DNA of 64,000 nt from CAVSIS01 sp963814875 (GCA_963814875.1 CAWFFJ010000026.1:1-64000), one strand, 5' to 3'. Positions 49,598-58,205 are shown, numbered from the stretch's first letter. Notes: generated by a model not told the origin, from the letters alone. Numbers and translations: made by a program.

Positions 49598-50224
49598 ATG
49601 ACACGCGGCATTCTCGGCAAGAAGATCGGCATGACCCAGATCTTCGACGACCAGGGACAAGTGGTCCCGGTCACGGTCGTCCAGGCTGGGCCCTGCATCG
49701 TTGTTCAGCGCAAGACTACGGAGCGCGACGGCTACGAGAGCGTACAGCTGGGTCTCGTGGAGAGCCGTCCCTACCGCAGGGCGAACAAGCCGGTGACCGG
49801 CCACTTCTCGGCCGCGGGTGTCCCGCCGACCCGTTTCGTGGCCGAGATCCCGACCGATGCCGGTGACATGGCGAAGCCCGGTGACGCCGTTTTGGCGGAC
49901 ATCTTCGCGCCCGACGACACGGTCCACGTGGTCGGCAAGTCCAAGGGAAAAGGTTTCCAGGGCGTCATCCGTCGGCTCGGCTTCCACGGCGGCCGGGCGA
50001 CCCACGGCTCGATGTTCCACCGCGCGCCCGGGGGCATCGGCCAGTCGGCCGATCCGTCGCGTGTCTACCCCGGCGCCGGTATGCCGGGACAGATGGGAAA
50101 CGCCCGCGTCACCGTCAAGAACGTGCAGGTGGTCAAGGTCGACGCCGACCGCAACCTGCTCTACCTCAAGGGCGGGGTGCCGGGTGCGGCCAACGCCTAC
50201 ATCCGCATCGTCAAAGCGTCGTGA
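49598..50224 (+). CDS. rplC: 50S ribosomal protein L3 (uL3)
   Basis: This 208-residue early-assembly protein near the peptidyl-transferase centre has GILGKKIGMTQIFDDQG at the start and GVIRRLGFHGGRATHG in the middle. The extension loop contains AGMPGQMGNARVT, whose glutamine is methylated by PrmB in E. coli. ATG 49598 with GAGGAGG upstream is preferred over an earlier in-frame codon inside rpsJ. Confidence 0.98.
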   Translation: MTRGILGKKIGMTQIFDDQGQVVPVTVVQAGPCIVVQRKTTERDGYESVQLGLVESRPYRRANKPVTGHFSAAGVPPTRFVAEIPTDAGDMAKPGDAVLADIFAPDDTVHVVGKSKGKGFQGVIRRLGFHGGRATHGSMFHRAPGGIGQSADPSRVYPGAGMPGQMGNARVTVKNVQVVKVDADRNLLYLKGGVPGAANAYIRIVKAS

Positions 50225-50234
50225 GGGGGGAGCC

Positions 50235-50858
50235 ATGAAGATCGACGTGCGCAACTGGGACAACGAGGTCGTCGGCAACTTGGAGTTGCCGGACGAGCTC
50301 TTCGCCCGCCAGGTCAGTGAGCACCTGGTGTGGGAGGTCGTGCGCGCCCACCTCGCGAGCCGCCGGCGCGGCACCCACAAGACCAAGGTGCGCGGCGAGG
50401 TTGCCGGCACCGGGGCCAAACCGTGGAAGCAGAAGCACACCGGTCGCGCCCGTGCCGGTGAGCGGCGCTCGCCGCTGTGGCGCTCGGGCGGTACCGTTCA
50501 TGGTCCGCGCCCGCGCTCCTACGCCATGAAGGTCAACAAGAAGGCGCGCCGAATTGCCCTTCAGGGGGTGCTGTCGCAGCGCCTCGCCGAGGGGCGGCTG
50601 CTGGTCGTCGACAACCTCAACCTGAGCCAGCCGAGGACGAAGGACTTCATCGCCCACCTCGGACAGCTCGGGATCCACGGCGAGAAGATCCTCCTGGTCG
50701 AGGGTCTGGAAAACCTCAACCTCCACCTCGCGAGCCGCAACCGGCCCGAGGTGAAGATGATCGACGCGACCTCGCTCAACGCCTACGAGGTCCTCAACCA
50801 TCGCTGGATCGTGGCCTCGGAGCCTGCGGTGCGGTCGCTGGTGGAGGTGCTGTCATGA
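50235..50858 (+). CDS. rplD: 50S ribosomal protein L4 (uL4)
   Basis: This 207-residue protein has the long exit-tunnel loop rich in Gly/Arg (GTGAKPWKQKHTGRARAGERR, where macrolide-resistance changes arise in other species). VHGPRPRSYAMKVNKKARRIAL follows. In E. coli L4 represses the S10 operon by binding its leader; with rpsJ packed against tuf, that leader is absent here. The stop overlaps rplW (ATGA). Confidence 0.98.
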   Translation: MKIDVRNWDNEVVGNLELPDELFARQVSEHLVWEVVRAHLASRRRGTHKTKVRGEVAGTGAKPWKQKHTGRARAGERRSPLWRSGGTVHGPRPRSYAMKVNKKARRIALQGVLSQRLAEGRLLVVDNLNLSQPRTKDFIAHLGQLGIHGEKILLVEGLENLNLHLASRNRPEVKMIDATSLNAYEVLNHRWIVASEPAVRSLVEVLS

Positions 50859-51148
50859 ACGCGCGGGAGATCATCATTCGCCCGCTGATCACCGAGAAGA
50901 CCACCACGATGCAGGAGCTCGGCAACACGGTCTGCTTCGAAGTTGACCGTCGCGCGAACAAGATCCAGATCGGCAAGGCGGTCGAGCAGCTGTTCGACGT
51001 CAGGGTGGTGGACGTTCACGTGGTCAACCGCAAGGGCAAGCCGGTCATGCGCTACGGCCGCGTGGCCAACCACCGCCCGATGATGCGCAAGGCCTACGTC
51101 AAGCTTGCACCGGGCTCGAAGACCCTCGAGTTCTTCGAGGGGATCTGA
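50855..51148 (+). CDS. rplW: 50S ribosomal protein L23 (uL23)
   Basis: This 97-residue exit-site protein is the docking point for trigger factor and SRP. IIIRPLITEKTTTMQELGNTVCFEV and ANKIQIGKAVEQLFDVRVVDV are typical. The trigger-factor glutamate is not identified with confidence by eye. It is coupled to rplD by an ATGA overlap and precedes rplB by ten bases. Confidence 0.97.
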   Translation: MNAREIIIRPLITEKTTTMQELGNTVCFEVDRRANKIQIGKAVEQLFDVRVVDVHVVNRKGKPVMRYGRVANHRPMMRKAYVKLAPGSKTLEFFEGI

Positions 51149-51158
51149 GGAGGCCACG

Positions 51159-51980
51159 ATGGGAATCCGAAACCACAAGCCGACCTCGCCGGGGCGTCGC
51201 TTCGCGACTCACCTCGACGGAGCCGACATCACGACCTCGCGCCCCTTCAAGAAGCTCACCGAGGGTAAGACGCGCTCCTCGGGTCGGGACAACTGCGGCC
51301 ATGTGACCTCGCGCCACCGCGGCCAAGGCCACAAGCGCCGCTACCGCATGATCGACTTCAAGCGCGACAAGCATGGCGTGCCCGCTACCGTGGCGACGCT
51401 CGAGTACGACCCGAACCGGTCCGCGCGGATCGCCCTGCTGCACTACGCGGACGGCGAGAAGCGCTACATCCTGGCGCCGGCCGGAGTCGCCGTGGGCGAT
51501 ACCGTCGTGGCTGGAGAGCGGACCGATGTCCGTGCCGGCAACGCGATGCCGCTCAAGAACATCCCGCTCGGCACAGTGGTCCACAACGTCGAGCTCAAGC
51601 CGGGCAAGGGCGGCCAGATGGTCCGCTCCGCAGGAGCAGGTGCGCAGATCATGGCGAAGGAGGGCAAGTACGCCACTCTCCGCATGCCTTCGGGCGAGAT
51701 GCGGATGGTGCTGTCGGTGTGCTTCGCTACCATCGGCTCGGTCGGCAACCCTGAGCACAGCAACATCTCCATCGGCAAGGCGGGCCGCTCGCGCTGGCTC
51801 GGCATCCGGCCGCAGACCCGTGGCACCGCCATGAACCCCGTAGACCACCCGCACGGTGGTGGCGAGGGACGCAACAAGGGCCGCCATCCGGTGTCCCCCT
51901 GGGGCAAGCCGACCAAGGGTGCGAAGACCCGTGGTCGCAAGCTTTCCGATCGCCTGATCGTGTCTCGTCGGAAGAAGTAG
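51159..51980 (+). CDS. rplB: 50S ribosomal protein L2 (uL2)
   Basis: This 273-residue protein lies near the peptidyl-transferase centre. The OB domain, SH3-like domain and the C-terminal loop NPVDHPHGGGEG (with the conserved histidine) are intact. The length equals the E. coli form. ATG 51159 with GAGGAGG upstream is preferred to earlier in-frame codons. Confidence 0.99.
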   Translation: MGIRNHKPTSPGRRFATHLDGADITTSRPFKKLTEGKTRSSGRDNCGHVTSRHRGQGHKRRYRMIDFKRDKHGVPATVATLEYDPNRSARIALLHYADGEKRYILAPAGVAVGDTVVAGERTDVRAGNAMPLKNIPLGTVVHNVELKPGKGGQMVRSAGAGAQIMAKEGKYATLRMPSGEMRMVLSVCFATIGSVGNPEHSNISIGKAGRSRWLGIRPQTRGTAMNPVDHPHGGGEGRNKGRHPVSPWGKPTKGAKTRGRKLSDRLIVSRRKK

Positions 51981-51990
51981 GAGGGGACAG

Positions 51991-52269
51991 ATGGCTCGCT
52001 CGATCCGCAAGGGACCGTTTGTCGACGACCACCTGATGAAGAAGGTGGAGGGAATGACCTCCGCCGGCGACCGCAGGGTCATCAAGACATGGTCTCGCCG
52101 CTCGACGATTACGCCGCTGATGGTCGGTCAGACCATCGCCGTCCACAACGGCCACAAGTTCGTTCCGGTGTATGTCACCGAGAACATGGTTGGCCACAAG
52201 CTGGGCGAGTTCGCGCCGACCCGCACGTTCCGCGGGCACAGCGGCAAGAAGGAGAAGGGAGCGCGCTGA
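51991..52269 (+). CDS. rpsS: 30S ribosomal protein S19 (uS19)
   Basis: This 92-residue protein of the small-subunit head forms an intersubunit contact with S13. SIRKGPFVDDHLMKKVEGM, RRSTITPLMVGQTIAVHNGHKF and the C-terminal basic tail are typical. Its stop is one base before the rplV start. Confidence 0.98.
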   Translation: MARSIRKGPFVDDHLMKKVEGMTSAGDRRVIKTWSRRSTITPLMVGQTIAVHNGHKFVPVYVTENMVGHKLGEFAPTRTFRGHSGKKEKGAR

Positions 52270-52270
52270 T

Positions 52271-52615
52271 ATGGAAGCCCGGGCGCAACTCCGCTATTAT
52301 CGCTCCTCGCCGCGCAAGGTACGGCTGGTCGCCGACCTGGTCCGCGGCAAGCCCGTTGAACGGGCGTTGTCGACCCTTCGGCTGAGCTCCAAGTACGCCG
52401 CCAGCGACGTGGAGAAGCTGGTGAGGTCGGCCCTGGCCAACCTCGAGCAGACCCAGCCGGGCGTCGACGTGGACCAGGTGTTCGTCAAGCGCATCGTGGT
52501 CGACGACGGTCCGCGCCTGAAGCGCGGGCGGCCGGCCTCGAAGTGGGTCCGGATGCACCGGATCATGAAGCGCATGTGCCACGTCACGGTCGAGCTCGCC
52601 GTGCGGGATTCGTGA
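52271..52615 (+). CDS. rplV: 50S ribosomal protein L22 (uL22)
   Basis: This 114-residue protein has a beta-hairpin (about 80-100, LKRGRPASKWVRMHRI) that lines the exit tunnel beside L4. RSSPRKVRLVADLVRG near the start is diagnostic. One base separates it from the rpsS stop, and no independent Shine-Dalgarno is clear, so it is probably coupled. Confidence 0.97.
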   Translation: MEARAQLRYYRSSPRKVRLVADLVRGKPVERALSTLRLSSKYAASDVEKLVRSALANLEQTQPGVDVDQVFVKRIVVDDGPRLKRGRPASKWVRMHRIMKRMCHVTVELAVRDS

Positions 52616-52625
52616 GGAGGCAGCA

Positions 52626-53279
52626 GTGGGTCAGAAGACACATCCGTACGGCTTTCGGCTGGGCTACAACAACACCTGGCGGTCGCGCTGGTACGCCGAC
52701 AAGAAGAGCTATGCCCAGCTCCTTCACGACGACCTGCGGCTGCGGTCCGAGCTGCGTCAGCGGCTCGCCAATGCGGCGGTGAGTGCGATCGACATCGAGC
52801 GCACAGCGAACAAGATTCGGGTCAACATCCTGTCCGGCCGTCCCGGTATCATCATCGGGCGCAAGGGCGCCGAGGTGGACAAGCTGCGCGACGACCTGAT
52901 GCGTCGCTACGGCCAGGACATCCACATCAACATCCAAGAGATCCAGCGGCCAGAAATCGACGCCCAGCTGATCGCCGCGAACATCGCCCGCCAGCTCGAG
53001 CGCCGAGTCGCGTTCCGCCGCGCCATGCGGCGCTCGATCGAGAACGCGCTCCGCTTCGGCGCTCAGGGCATCAAGGTGCGCTGCGCCGGCCGCCTCAACG
53101 GCGCCGAGATCGCACGTTCCGAGTGGTACCAGCAGGGTCGCCTGCCGCTGCACACGCTCAAGGCGGACATCGACTACGGCTTCCAGACCGCCTACACGAC
53201 CTTCGGGGTCATCGGCGTCAAGGTCTGGGTCTACCGCGGCGAGCGCCACCGCGCTCGCTCGATCCGCCGCCGCCTGTAG
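52626..53279 (+). CDS. rpsC: 30S ribosomal protein S3 (uS3)
   Basis: This 217-residue mRNA-entry-channel protein has a KH domain with GRPGIIIGRKGAEVDKL (about 75-91) and the helicase-related arginines after RRVAFRRAMRR. The start is GTG with GAGGAGG upstream. Length is near the usual 210-235. Confidence 0.98.
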   Translation: MGQKTHPYGFRLGYNNTWRSRWYADKKSYAQLLHDDLRLRSELRQRLANAAVSAIDIERTANKIRVNILSGRPGIIIGRKGAEVDKLRDDLMRRYGQDIHINIQEIQRPEIDAQLIAANIARQLERRVAFRRAMRRSIENALRFGAQGIKVRCAGRLNGAEIARSEWYQQGRLPLHTLKADIDYGFQTAYTTFGVIGVKVWVYRGERHRARSIRRRL

Positions 53280-53294
53280 GAAGGGACTGTCGCC

Positions 53295-53711
53295 ATGTTG
53301 ATGCCCAAGAAGGTCAAGTACCGCAAGCAGCAGCGGGGGAAGGTCCGCGGCGTTGCCAGCCGGGGGGCCACGCTGGCGTTCGGCGACTACGCGCTGCAGA
53401 CGCTCGAAAGCGGCTGGATCACTGCCCGTCAGATCGAGGCGGCCCGTGTCGCGATGACCCGCCATGTCAAGCGCGGCGGCAAGATCTGGATCCGGATCTT
53501 TCCGGACAAGCCGATCACCAAGAAGCCCCTCGAGACCCGCATGGGAAAGGGCAAAGGCAACCCGGAGGAGTGGGTGGCGGTGGTCAGAGCTGCGCGGATC
53601 CTCTACGAGATGGAGGGTGTGCCGGAGGAGATCGCACGCGAGGCGATGCGCCTGGCAGCCCACAAGCTCCCGATGAAGACCCGCTTCGTCACCCGTGGGG
53701 AGTCGGTATGA
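53295..53711 (+). CDS. rplP: 50S ribosomal protein L16 (uL16)
   Basis: This 138-residue late-assembly protein lies near the A site. MPKKVKYRKQQRGKVRG, GKIWIRIFPDKPITKKP and MGKGKGNPEEWVAVV are typical. ATG 53295 is preferred over ATG 53301 because AGGAAGGGA lies eight bases upstream. The stop overlaps rpmC (ATGA). Confidence 0.98.
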   Translation: MLMPKKVKYRKQQRGKVRGVASRGATLAFGDYALQTLESGWITARQIEAARVAMTRHVKRGGKIWIRIFPDKPITKKPLETRMGKGKGNPEEWVAVVRAARILYEMEGVPEEIAREAMRLAAHKLPMKTRFVTRGESV

Positions 53712-53908
53712 GGGCGAAGGTGTTGCGCGATCAGTCCGCCGACGAGCTCAAGAACACGCTCGGTACGCTCGAGGAGCAGCTGTTCAAGCTCCGGTTTCAG
53801 AAGTCGACCGGTCAGATCGAGGATCCGACCAAGATCCGTCAGGTCCGCCGTGACATCGCGCGCGTGCAGACCGTCCTCAACGAGCGCCAGCAGGAGAGTG
53901 CGTCATGA
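53708..53908 (+). CDS. rpmC: 50S ribosomal protein L29 (uL29)
   Basis: This 66-residue two-helix protein lies at the exit site beside L23. SADELKNTLGTLEEQLFKLRFQKSTGQIEDP and the following KIRQVRRDIARVQTVL are typical. It overlaps both rplP (upstream) and rpsQ (downstream) by ATGA, suggesting stoichiometric coupled translation of the trio. Confidence 0.97.
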   Translation: MRAKVLRDQSADELKNTLGTLEEQLFKLRFQKSTGQIEDPTKIRQVRRDIARVQTVLNERQQESAS

Positions 53909-54171
53909 CTGCGCCCGAGAGCAACCGTCACAAGACCACGAAGATTGGGGTGGTGGTCTCCAACGGCGCCGACAAGTCGGTCGTCGTGAAGGTCGAGAAC
54001 CTCGTGCTCCATCCGCTTTACCACCGGTTCGTCCGGTCCTCGTCCACCTTCATGGCCCACGATGAGGAGAACTCCTGCAACCAGGGCGACCGCGTCCTGA
54101 TCGAGGAGTGCCGTCCGATGTCACGGCGCAAGCGGTGGCGGGTGCGACGGATCATCGAGCGGGCGCAGTAG
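53905..54171 (+). CDS. rpsQ: 30S ribosomal protein S17 (uS17)
   Basis: This 88-residue OB-fold protein is a primary binder of 16S rRNA. KIGVVVSNGADKSVVVKVE, HPLYHRFVRSSSTFMAHDE and GDRVLIEECRPMSRRKRWRV are typical. It lies in ATGA overlap with rpmC and 15 bases before rplN. Confidence 0.97.
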   Translation: MTAPESNRHKTTKIGVVVSNGADKSVVVKVENLVLHPLYHRFVRSSSTFMAHDEENSCNQGDRVLIEECRPMSRRKRWRVRRIIERAQ

Positions 54172-54186
54172 GCGGGAGGCGGCACC

Positions 54187-54558
54187 ATGATTCAGATGGG
54201 AACCATGCTCGCCGTCGCCGACAACTCCGGCGCGCGCAAGCTGATGGCGATCCGCCAGTTGGGCGGTTCCTCGGCGCCGCGCTACGCCGGTCTCGGCGAC
54301 ATCATCGTTTGCTCGGTCAAGGAGGCCGCTCCGGACTCCGACGTCAAGAAGGGTACGGTGGTCAAGGCGGTGGTCGTGCGGACCAAATCGAGGACCCGGC
54401 GCCGGGACGGTTCCTACATCCGCTTCGACGAGAACGCCGCGGTGTTGGTCAACGCCCAGCGTGAGCCGGTCGGCACCCGAGTGTTCGGCCCTGTCGCCCG
54501 TGAGCTCCGCGAGAAACGATTCATGAAGATCGTCTCGCTCGCTCCGGAAGTGTTGTAG
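54187..54558 (+). CDS. rplN: 50S ribosomal protein L14 (uL14)
   Basis: This 123-residue protein opens the spc-type block. MIQMGTMLAVADNSGARKLMAI, GDIIVCSVKEAAPDSDVKKG and RFDENAAVLVNAQREPVGTRVFGPVARELR are diagnostic. It binds RsfS in silencing and contacts the 30S at bridge B8. GGGAGGCGG precedes the ATG. Confidence 0.99.
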   Translation: MIQMGTMLAVADNSGARKLMAIRQLGGSSAPRYAGLGDIIVCSVKEAAPDSDVKKGTVVKAVVVRTKSRTRRRDGSYIRFDENAAVLVNAQREPVGTRVFGPVARELREKRFMKIVSLAPEVL

Positions 54559-54567
54559 GGGGACGCC

Positions 54568-54894
54568 ATGGGCAACATGAAAGTGAAGAAGAGCGACCTG
54601 GTCGAGGTCATCGCCGGCAAGGACGGCGGCAAGCGGGGCCGTGTCCTGCGGGTCGACCGCGACCGTGAGCGGATCGTGGTGGAAGGCGTGAACATGATCA
54701 AGCGCCACACCAGGCCCAACCCAAACCGCCGGATCCAGGGCGGGATCGTCGAGCGTGAGGCGCCGCTCCATGTCTCGAATGTGATGGTGGTATCCCCCGA
54801 CAGCGGACGCCGCACTCGGATCGGATACAAGGTTCTCGAAGACGGCCGCAAGGTCCGGGTCGCCAAGGTCGACGGCGCGATTCTCGACCGGTAG
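54568..54894 (+). CDS. rplX: 50S ribosomal protein L24 (uL24)
   Basis: This 108-residue KOW-domain assembly initiator has KKSDLVEVIAGKDGGKRGRVLRVDRDRERIVVEGVNMIKRH. The remaining part reads GGIVEREAPLHVSNVMVV. The ATG at 54568 is nine bases after rplN with GGGGG upstream. Confidence 0.97.
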   Translation: MGNMKVKKSDLVEVIAGKDGGKRGRVLRVDRDRERIVVEGVNMIKRHTRPNPNRRIQGGIVEREAPLHVSNVMVVSPDSGRRTRIGYKVLEDGRKVRVAKVDGAILDR

Positions 54895-54902
54895 GAGGGA
54901 CG

Positions 54903-55445
54903 ATGGCGCGCTTGGCTGAGAAGTACCGTGACGAGGTGGTGCCGGCTCTCACGAAAGAGTTCGGGCTCACCAATCCGATGCAGTTTCCGCGCATCGAGAA
55001 GATCACCTGCAACATGGGCGTCGGTGAGGCGTCCAAGACTGCCAAGTTGCTCGACGTCGCCGTTGAGCAGATGGCCAACATCACCGGTCAGAAACCGGTC
55101 CTGCGCCGCGCCCGCAAGTCGATCGCGGCTTTCAAACTGCGTGAGGGGATGCCGGTCGGCTGCACAGTCACGCTGCGCCGGGAGCGGATGTACGAGTTTC
55201 TCGACCGGCTGATCTCGATCGCGCTGCCGCGCGTGCGTGACTTCCGTGGTGTCAACGGCTCGTCGTTCGACGGGCGCGGGAACTACACGCTCGGGGTCCG
55301 CGACATCCTGATCTTTCCCGAGGTCGAGTATCAGAAGATCGAGGGCAACCTCGGCATGAACGTGACCATTACCACCTCGGCTCCCACCGACGACCAGGCG
55401 CGTGCGCTGCTCGCCGGGCTGGGTATGCCGTTCCAGCAGCGTTAG
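54903..55445 (+). CDS. rplE: 50S ribosomal protein L5 (uL5)
   Basis: This 180-residue protein binds 5S rRNA in the central protuberance. KITCNMGVGEASKTAKLLD, GQKPVLRRARKSIAAFKLREGMPVG and the terminal MNVTITTSAPTDDQARALLAGLGMPF are typical. The P-site contact loop is present. The length matches E. coli (179). Confidence 0.98.
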   Translation: MARLAEKYRDEVVPALTKEFGLTNPMQFPRIEKITCNMGVGEASKTAKLLDVAVEQMANITGQKPVLRRARKSIAAFKLREGMPVGCTVTLRRERMYEFLDRLISIALPRVRDFRGVNGSSFDGRGNYTLGVRDILIFPEVEYQKIEGNLGMNVTITTSAPTDDQARALLAGLGMPFQQR

Positions 55446-55453
55446 GAGGCATC

Positions 55454-55639
55454 GTGGCACGCAAGTCCTGTATTGCAAAGAGCTTGAGGAAGCCCAAGTT
55501 CAAGGTGCGGCACCGCAACCGCTGCCGAGTGTGCGGACGCCCCCGGGGCTACATGCGCAAGTTTCAGCTCTGCCGCCTCTGCTTCCGCAAGCTGGCACTC
55601 GAGGGCTTCCTGCCCGGTGTGACCAAGGCGAGCTGGTGA
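55454..55639 (+). CDS. rpsN: 30S ribosomal protein S14, zinc type (uS14)
   Basis: This 61-residue short S14 has the zinc ligands C24-x2-C27 and C40-x2-C43. E. coli S14 is longer (101) and lacks zinc. The short zinc type is common outside Proteobacteria. The start is GTG, with TTAGGAGG upstream. It sits between rplE and rpsH as usual. Confidence 0.98.
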   Translation: MARKSCIAKSLRKPKFKVRHRNRCRVCGRPRGYMRKFQLCRLCFRKLALEGFLPGVTKASW

Positions 55640-55649
55640 GGACCGAGCC

Positions 55650-56048
55650 ATGAGTATGACCGACCCCATTGCTGACATGCTGACCCGGATCCGCAACGCG
55701 ACGATGGTGCGGCACGACCGCACCGACGTACCGGCCTCGCGGCTCAAGCTCGACATCGCGAAGATCCTCAAGCAAGAGGGTTTCATCCGGACCTTCAAGG
55801 TCCTGGAGGAGGGACCCCAGGGGACGCTTCGCATCTACCTCAAGTACGCGGAAGACGGCGAGAGCGTGATCCACGGCATGGAGCGCGTGTCCAAGCCGGG
55901 CCGGCGCGTGTATCGCGGCGTCGAGGACCTGCCGCGCGTGCGCAGCGGACTCGGCGTGGCCGTCGTCTCGACCAACCGGGGCATCCTCACCGACGAGCAG
56001 GCGCGCAGCCTAAGCGTCGGCGGTGAGGTGCTGTGCCGGGTCTGGTAG
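55650..56048 (+). CDS. rpsH: 30S ribosomal protein S8 (uS8)
   Basis: This 132-residue protein binds the central 16S domain. DPIADMLTRIRNATMVRH opens it and VSTNRGILTDEQARSLSVGGEVLCRVW closes it. S8 represses the spc operon in E. coli by binding the rplE region; a matching mRNA fold was not sought here. Confidence 0.98.
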   Translation: MSMTDPIADMLTRIRNATMVRHDRTDVPASRLKLDIAKILKQEGFIRTFKVLEEGPQGTLRIYLKYAEDGESVIHGMERVSKPGRRVYRGVEDLPRVRSGLGVAVVSTNRGILTDEQARSLSVGGEVLCRVW

Positions 56049-56058
56049 GGAGCACGCC

Positions 56059-56601
56059 ATGTCTCGAATCGGACGCAAACCCATTTCGGTGCCGCAGGGC
56101 GTCGAGGTTCACGTCGGCAACGGCGTGGTCCAGGTCAAGGGGCCGAAGGGCTCTCTGTTGGTCCACCTGATGCCTGGGATCTCGGCCGCCCTCGAGAACG
56201 GAACCCTGACCCTGAGCCGCGACAGCGAGGAGCGGCAGGTCCGCGCCTCGCACGGTCTTAACCGTGCGCTCATTGCTAACGCCGTGACCGGTGTGTCGGA
56301 CGGGTGGCGCAAGGAGCTCGAGATTGTCGGCATCGGGTATCGGGCCGAGAAACAGACCGACGCCGTGGTGTTCAGTCTCGGCTACTCCCACCAGATCAAC
56401 TTTCCGATTCCCGAGGGAATCGGAATCGATGTCGATGCCAAGGCCAACCGGCTCACCGTGTCGGGGCACGACCGCCAGCGGGTCGGTCAGGTGGCGGCGG
56501 ACATCCGCGGACTGCGGCCGCCCGAGCCCTACAAGGGCAAAGGCATCCGCTACGCCGGCGAGAAGCTGCGCATGAAGGCCGGCAAGCAGGGAGCGAAGTG
56601 A
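56059..56601 (+). CDS. rplF: 50S ribosomal protein L6 (uL6)
   Basis: This 180-residue two-domain protein lies near the sarcin-ricin loop. SRIGRKPISVPQGVEVHV, NAVTGVSDGWRKELEIVGIGYRAE and PPEPYKGKGIRYAGEKLRMKAGK are typical. The stop shares one base with rplR (TGATG). Confidence 0.98.
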   Translation: MSRIGRKPISVPQGVEVHVGNGVVQVKGPKGSLLVHLMPGISAALENGTLTLSRDSEERQVRASHGLNRALIANAVTGVSDGWRKELEIVGIGYRAEKQTDAVVFSLGYSHQINFPIPEGIGIDVDAKANRLTVSGHDRQRVGQVAADIRGLRPPEPYKGKGIRYAGEKLRMKAGKQGAK

Positions 56602-56975
56602 TGAGCCGCATACGGGATCGCAAGCAGCGTCGCGAGAAGATCAAGCGCCGGTATCGGTCGATCGTGCGGGGGTCTGCCGGCCGTCCACGCCTGGCCGTCT
56701 ACCGCAGCTCCCACCACGTTTACGCCCAGCTGGTCGATGACGAGAGCGGTGTGACGCTGGTCAGCGCGTCCACCGTCGAGAAGACGCTCGCCGGCGGACT
56801 GACGTCGAAAGCGGCGTCGAACGTGGCAGCCGGGACCGCGGTAGGGCGCGCCATTGCCGAGCGGGCCAAGGAGAAGGGCATCGACACGGTGGTCTTCGAC
56901 CGCGGCGGGTTCACCTATCACGGCGTGGTTCGCGCCATCGCCGAGGCCGCCCGCTCGACCGGGCTGAAGTTCTAG
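56601..56975 (+). CDS. rplR: 50S ribosomal protein L18 (uL18)
   Basis: This 124-residue 5S rRNA binder begins with a basic tail (RDRKQRREKIKRRYRSIV) and continues RPRLAVYRSSHHVYAQLVDD. The C-terminal YHGVVRAIAEAARSTGLKF is typical. It has a one-base overlap with rplF and precedes rpsE by 12 bases. Confidence 0.98.
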   Translation: MSRIRDRKQRREKIKRRYRSIVRGSAGRPRLAVYRSSHHVYAQLVDDESGVTLVSASTVEKTLAGGLTSKAASNVAAGTAVGRAIAERAKEKGIDTVVFDRGGFTYHGVVRAIAEAARSTGLKF

Positions 56976-56987
56976 GGGCATGCGACG

Positions 56988-57542
56988 ATGATCAACCGAG
57001 AGTCCGAGTTCGTCGAAACCGTTGTCCACATCAACCGCGTCGCCAAGGTTGTCAAAGGCGGCAAGAACTTCTCGTTCTCGGCAGTCGTCGTCGCCGGGGA
57101 CGGCGCCGGCCAGGTCGGCTTCGGGACCGGTAAGGCGCGCGAGGTTCCGCCGGCGATCGCCAAGGCGAGCGAGCAGGCGAAACGTTTCGCGATCCGCGTC
57201 CCGCTGATCGCGGGGACGGTGCCTCACCAGGTCTGGGGTCGATGGGGCGCGACGCGCGTCCTGCTCCGTCCGGCGTCGCCCGGCACCGGCGTGATCGCCG
57301 GGGGCGGGGTGCGTGCGGTCCTGGAGTCGGCGGGGGTCCAGGACATCCTGACCAAGATCGTCGGCAGCCGGAACCCGTTCAACGTGGTGCGGGCGACCTT
57401 CGACGCCATCGGCAAGCTGATGACCCAGGATCAGGTGAATCGCCTGCGCGGCATTGGTGTGAGCGTGGACGATGAGACCGAGGAGCCAACGCCGGACCCA
57501 GGTTTCGACCCAGCCGGTGAACCGGAGGAGGCGGACCGCTGA
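56988..57542 (+). CDS. rpsE: 30S ribosomal protein S5 (uS5)
   Basis: This 184-residue fidelity protein contains EFVETVVHINRVAKVVKGGKNFSFSAVVVAGD (double-stranded RNA-binding-like domain, with the loop where spectinomycin-resistance mutations arise in other species) and GVRAVLESAGVQDILTKIVGSRNPFNVVRATFDA. The last ~25 residues (DDETEEPTPDPGFDPAGEPEEADR) are an acidic tail not seen in E. coli S5. The stop shares one base with rpmD. Confidence 0.97.
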   Translation: MINRESEFVETVVHINRVAKVVKGGKNFSFSAVVVAGDGAGQVGFGTGKAREVPPAIAKASEQAKRFAIRVPLIAGTVPHQVWGRWGATRVLLRPASPGTGVIAGGGVRAVLESAGVQDILTKIVGSRNPFNVVRATFDAIGKLMTQDQVNRLRGIGVSVDDETEEPTPDPGFDPAGEPEEADR

Positions 57543-57754
57543 TGAGCGCGCGCAAGACGGCCAAGGCCAAGAAGATGATCAAGATTACTCAGGTGCGCAG
57601 CGAGATCGGGAACCAGGCGAAAGTGCGCAAGGTCCTGCACGGTCTCGGCCTCGGCCGCATCGGTCGCACGGTGACCCGGCCGGACGATCCGTGCATCCGC
57701 GGGATGGTGAACAAGGTGACGCACCTGGTGACGGTCGAGGAAGCGGAGGGCTGA
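57542..57754 (+). CDS. rpmD: 50S ribosomal protein L30 (uL30)
   Basis: This 70-residue protein has KKMIKITQVRSEIGNQAKVRKVLHGLGLGRIGRTV and ends in a short acidic stretch. L30 is often missing in fast-evolving lineages; here it is intact between rpsE and rplO, with a one-base overlap on its left and one spacer base on its right. Confidence 0.96.
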   Translation: MSARKTAKAKKMIKITQVRSEIGNQAKVRKVLHGLGLGRIGRTVTRPDDPCIRGMVNKVTHLVTVEEAEG

Positions 57755-57755
57755 C

Positions 57756-58205
57756 ATGGAGCTCAACACCCTGCGTCCGGCGGCCGGGGCGAAGAAGGCC
57801 CGCAAGCGGGTCGGTCGCGGCCCGGGTTCCGGAAACGGCAAGACGGCTGGCCGGGGCCACAAGGGCCAGAAGTCCCGCAGCGGATACTCCCGCCGTGCTG
57901 GTTTCGAAGGCGGCCAGATGCCCCTGGTGCGTCGTATCCCCAAGCGCGGCTTCACCAATATCTACCGGATCGACGTGGAGATCGTGAACCTGCGTGACCT
58001 CGAACGCGTGTTTGCCAGCGGCGACACCGTGTCGGCGGCGACGATGGCGGAGAAGGGTCTTCTCTCCAACACCTCCAAGGTGGTCAAGGTGCTCGGCGAC
58101 GGCGCCCTCACCAAGAAGCTGACGGTCCAGGCGAACCGGTTCTCCAAGTCGGCACAGGCGAGCATCGAAGCCGCCGGCGGCCGGTGCGAGGTGGTGGCGT
58201 CGTGA
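57756..58205 (+). CDS. rplO: 50S ribosomal protein L15 (uL15)
   Basis: This 149-residue protein begins with NTLRPAAGAKKARKRVGRGPGSGNGKTAGRGHKGQKSRSG, the Gly/Arg-rich extension that threads into the subunit core. FEGGQMPLVRRIPKRGF follows. The stop overlaps the secY GTG start (GTGA). Confidence 0.98.
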   Translation: MELNTLRPAAGAKKARKRVGRGPGSGNGKTAGRGHKGQKSRSGYSRRAGFEGGQMPLVRRIPKRGFTNIYRIDVEIVNLRDLERVFASGDTVSAATMAEKGLLSNTSKVVKVLGDGALTKKLTVQANRFSKSAQASIEAAGGRCEVVAS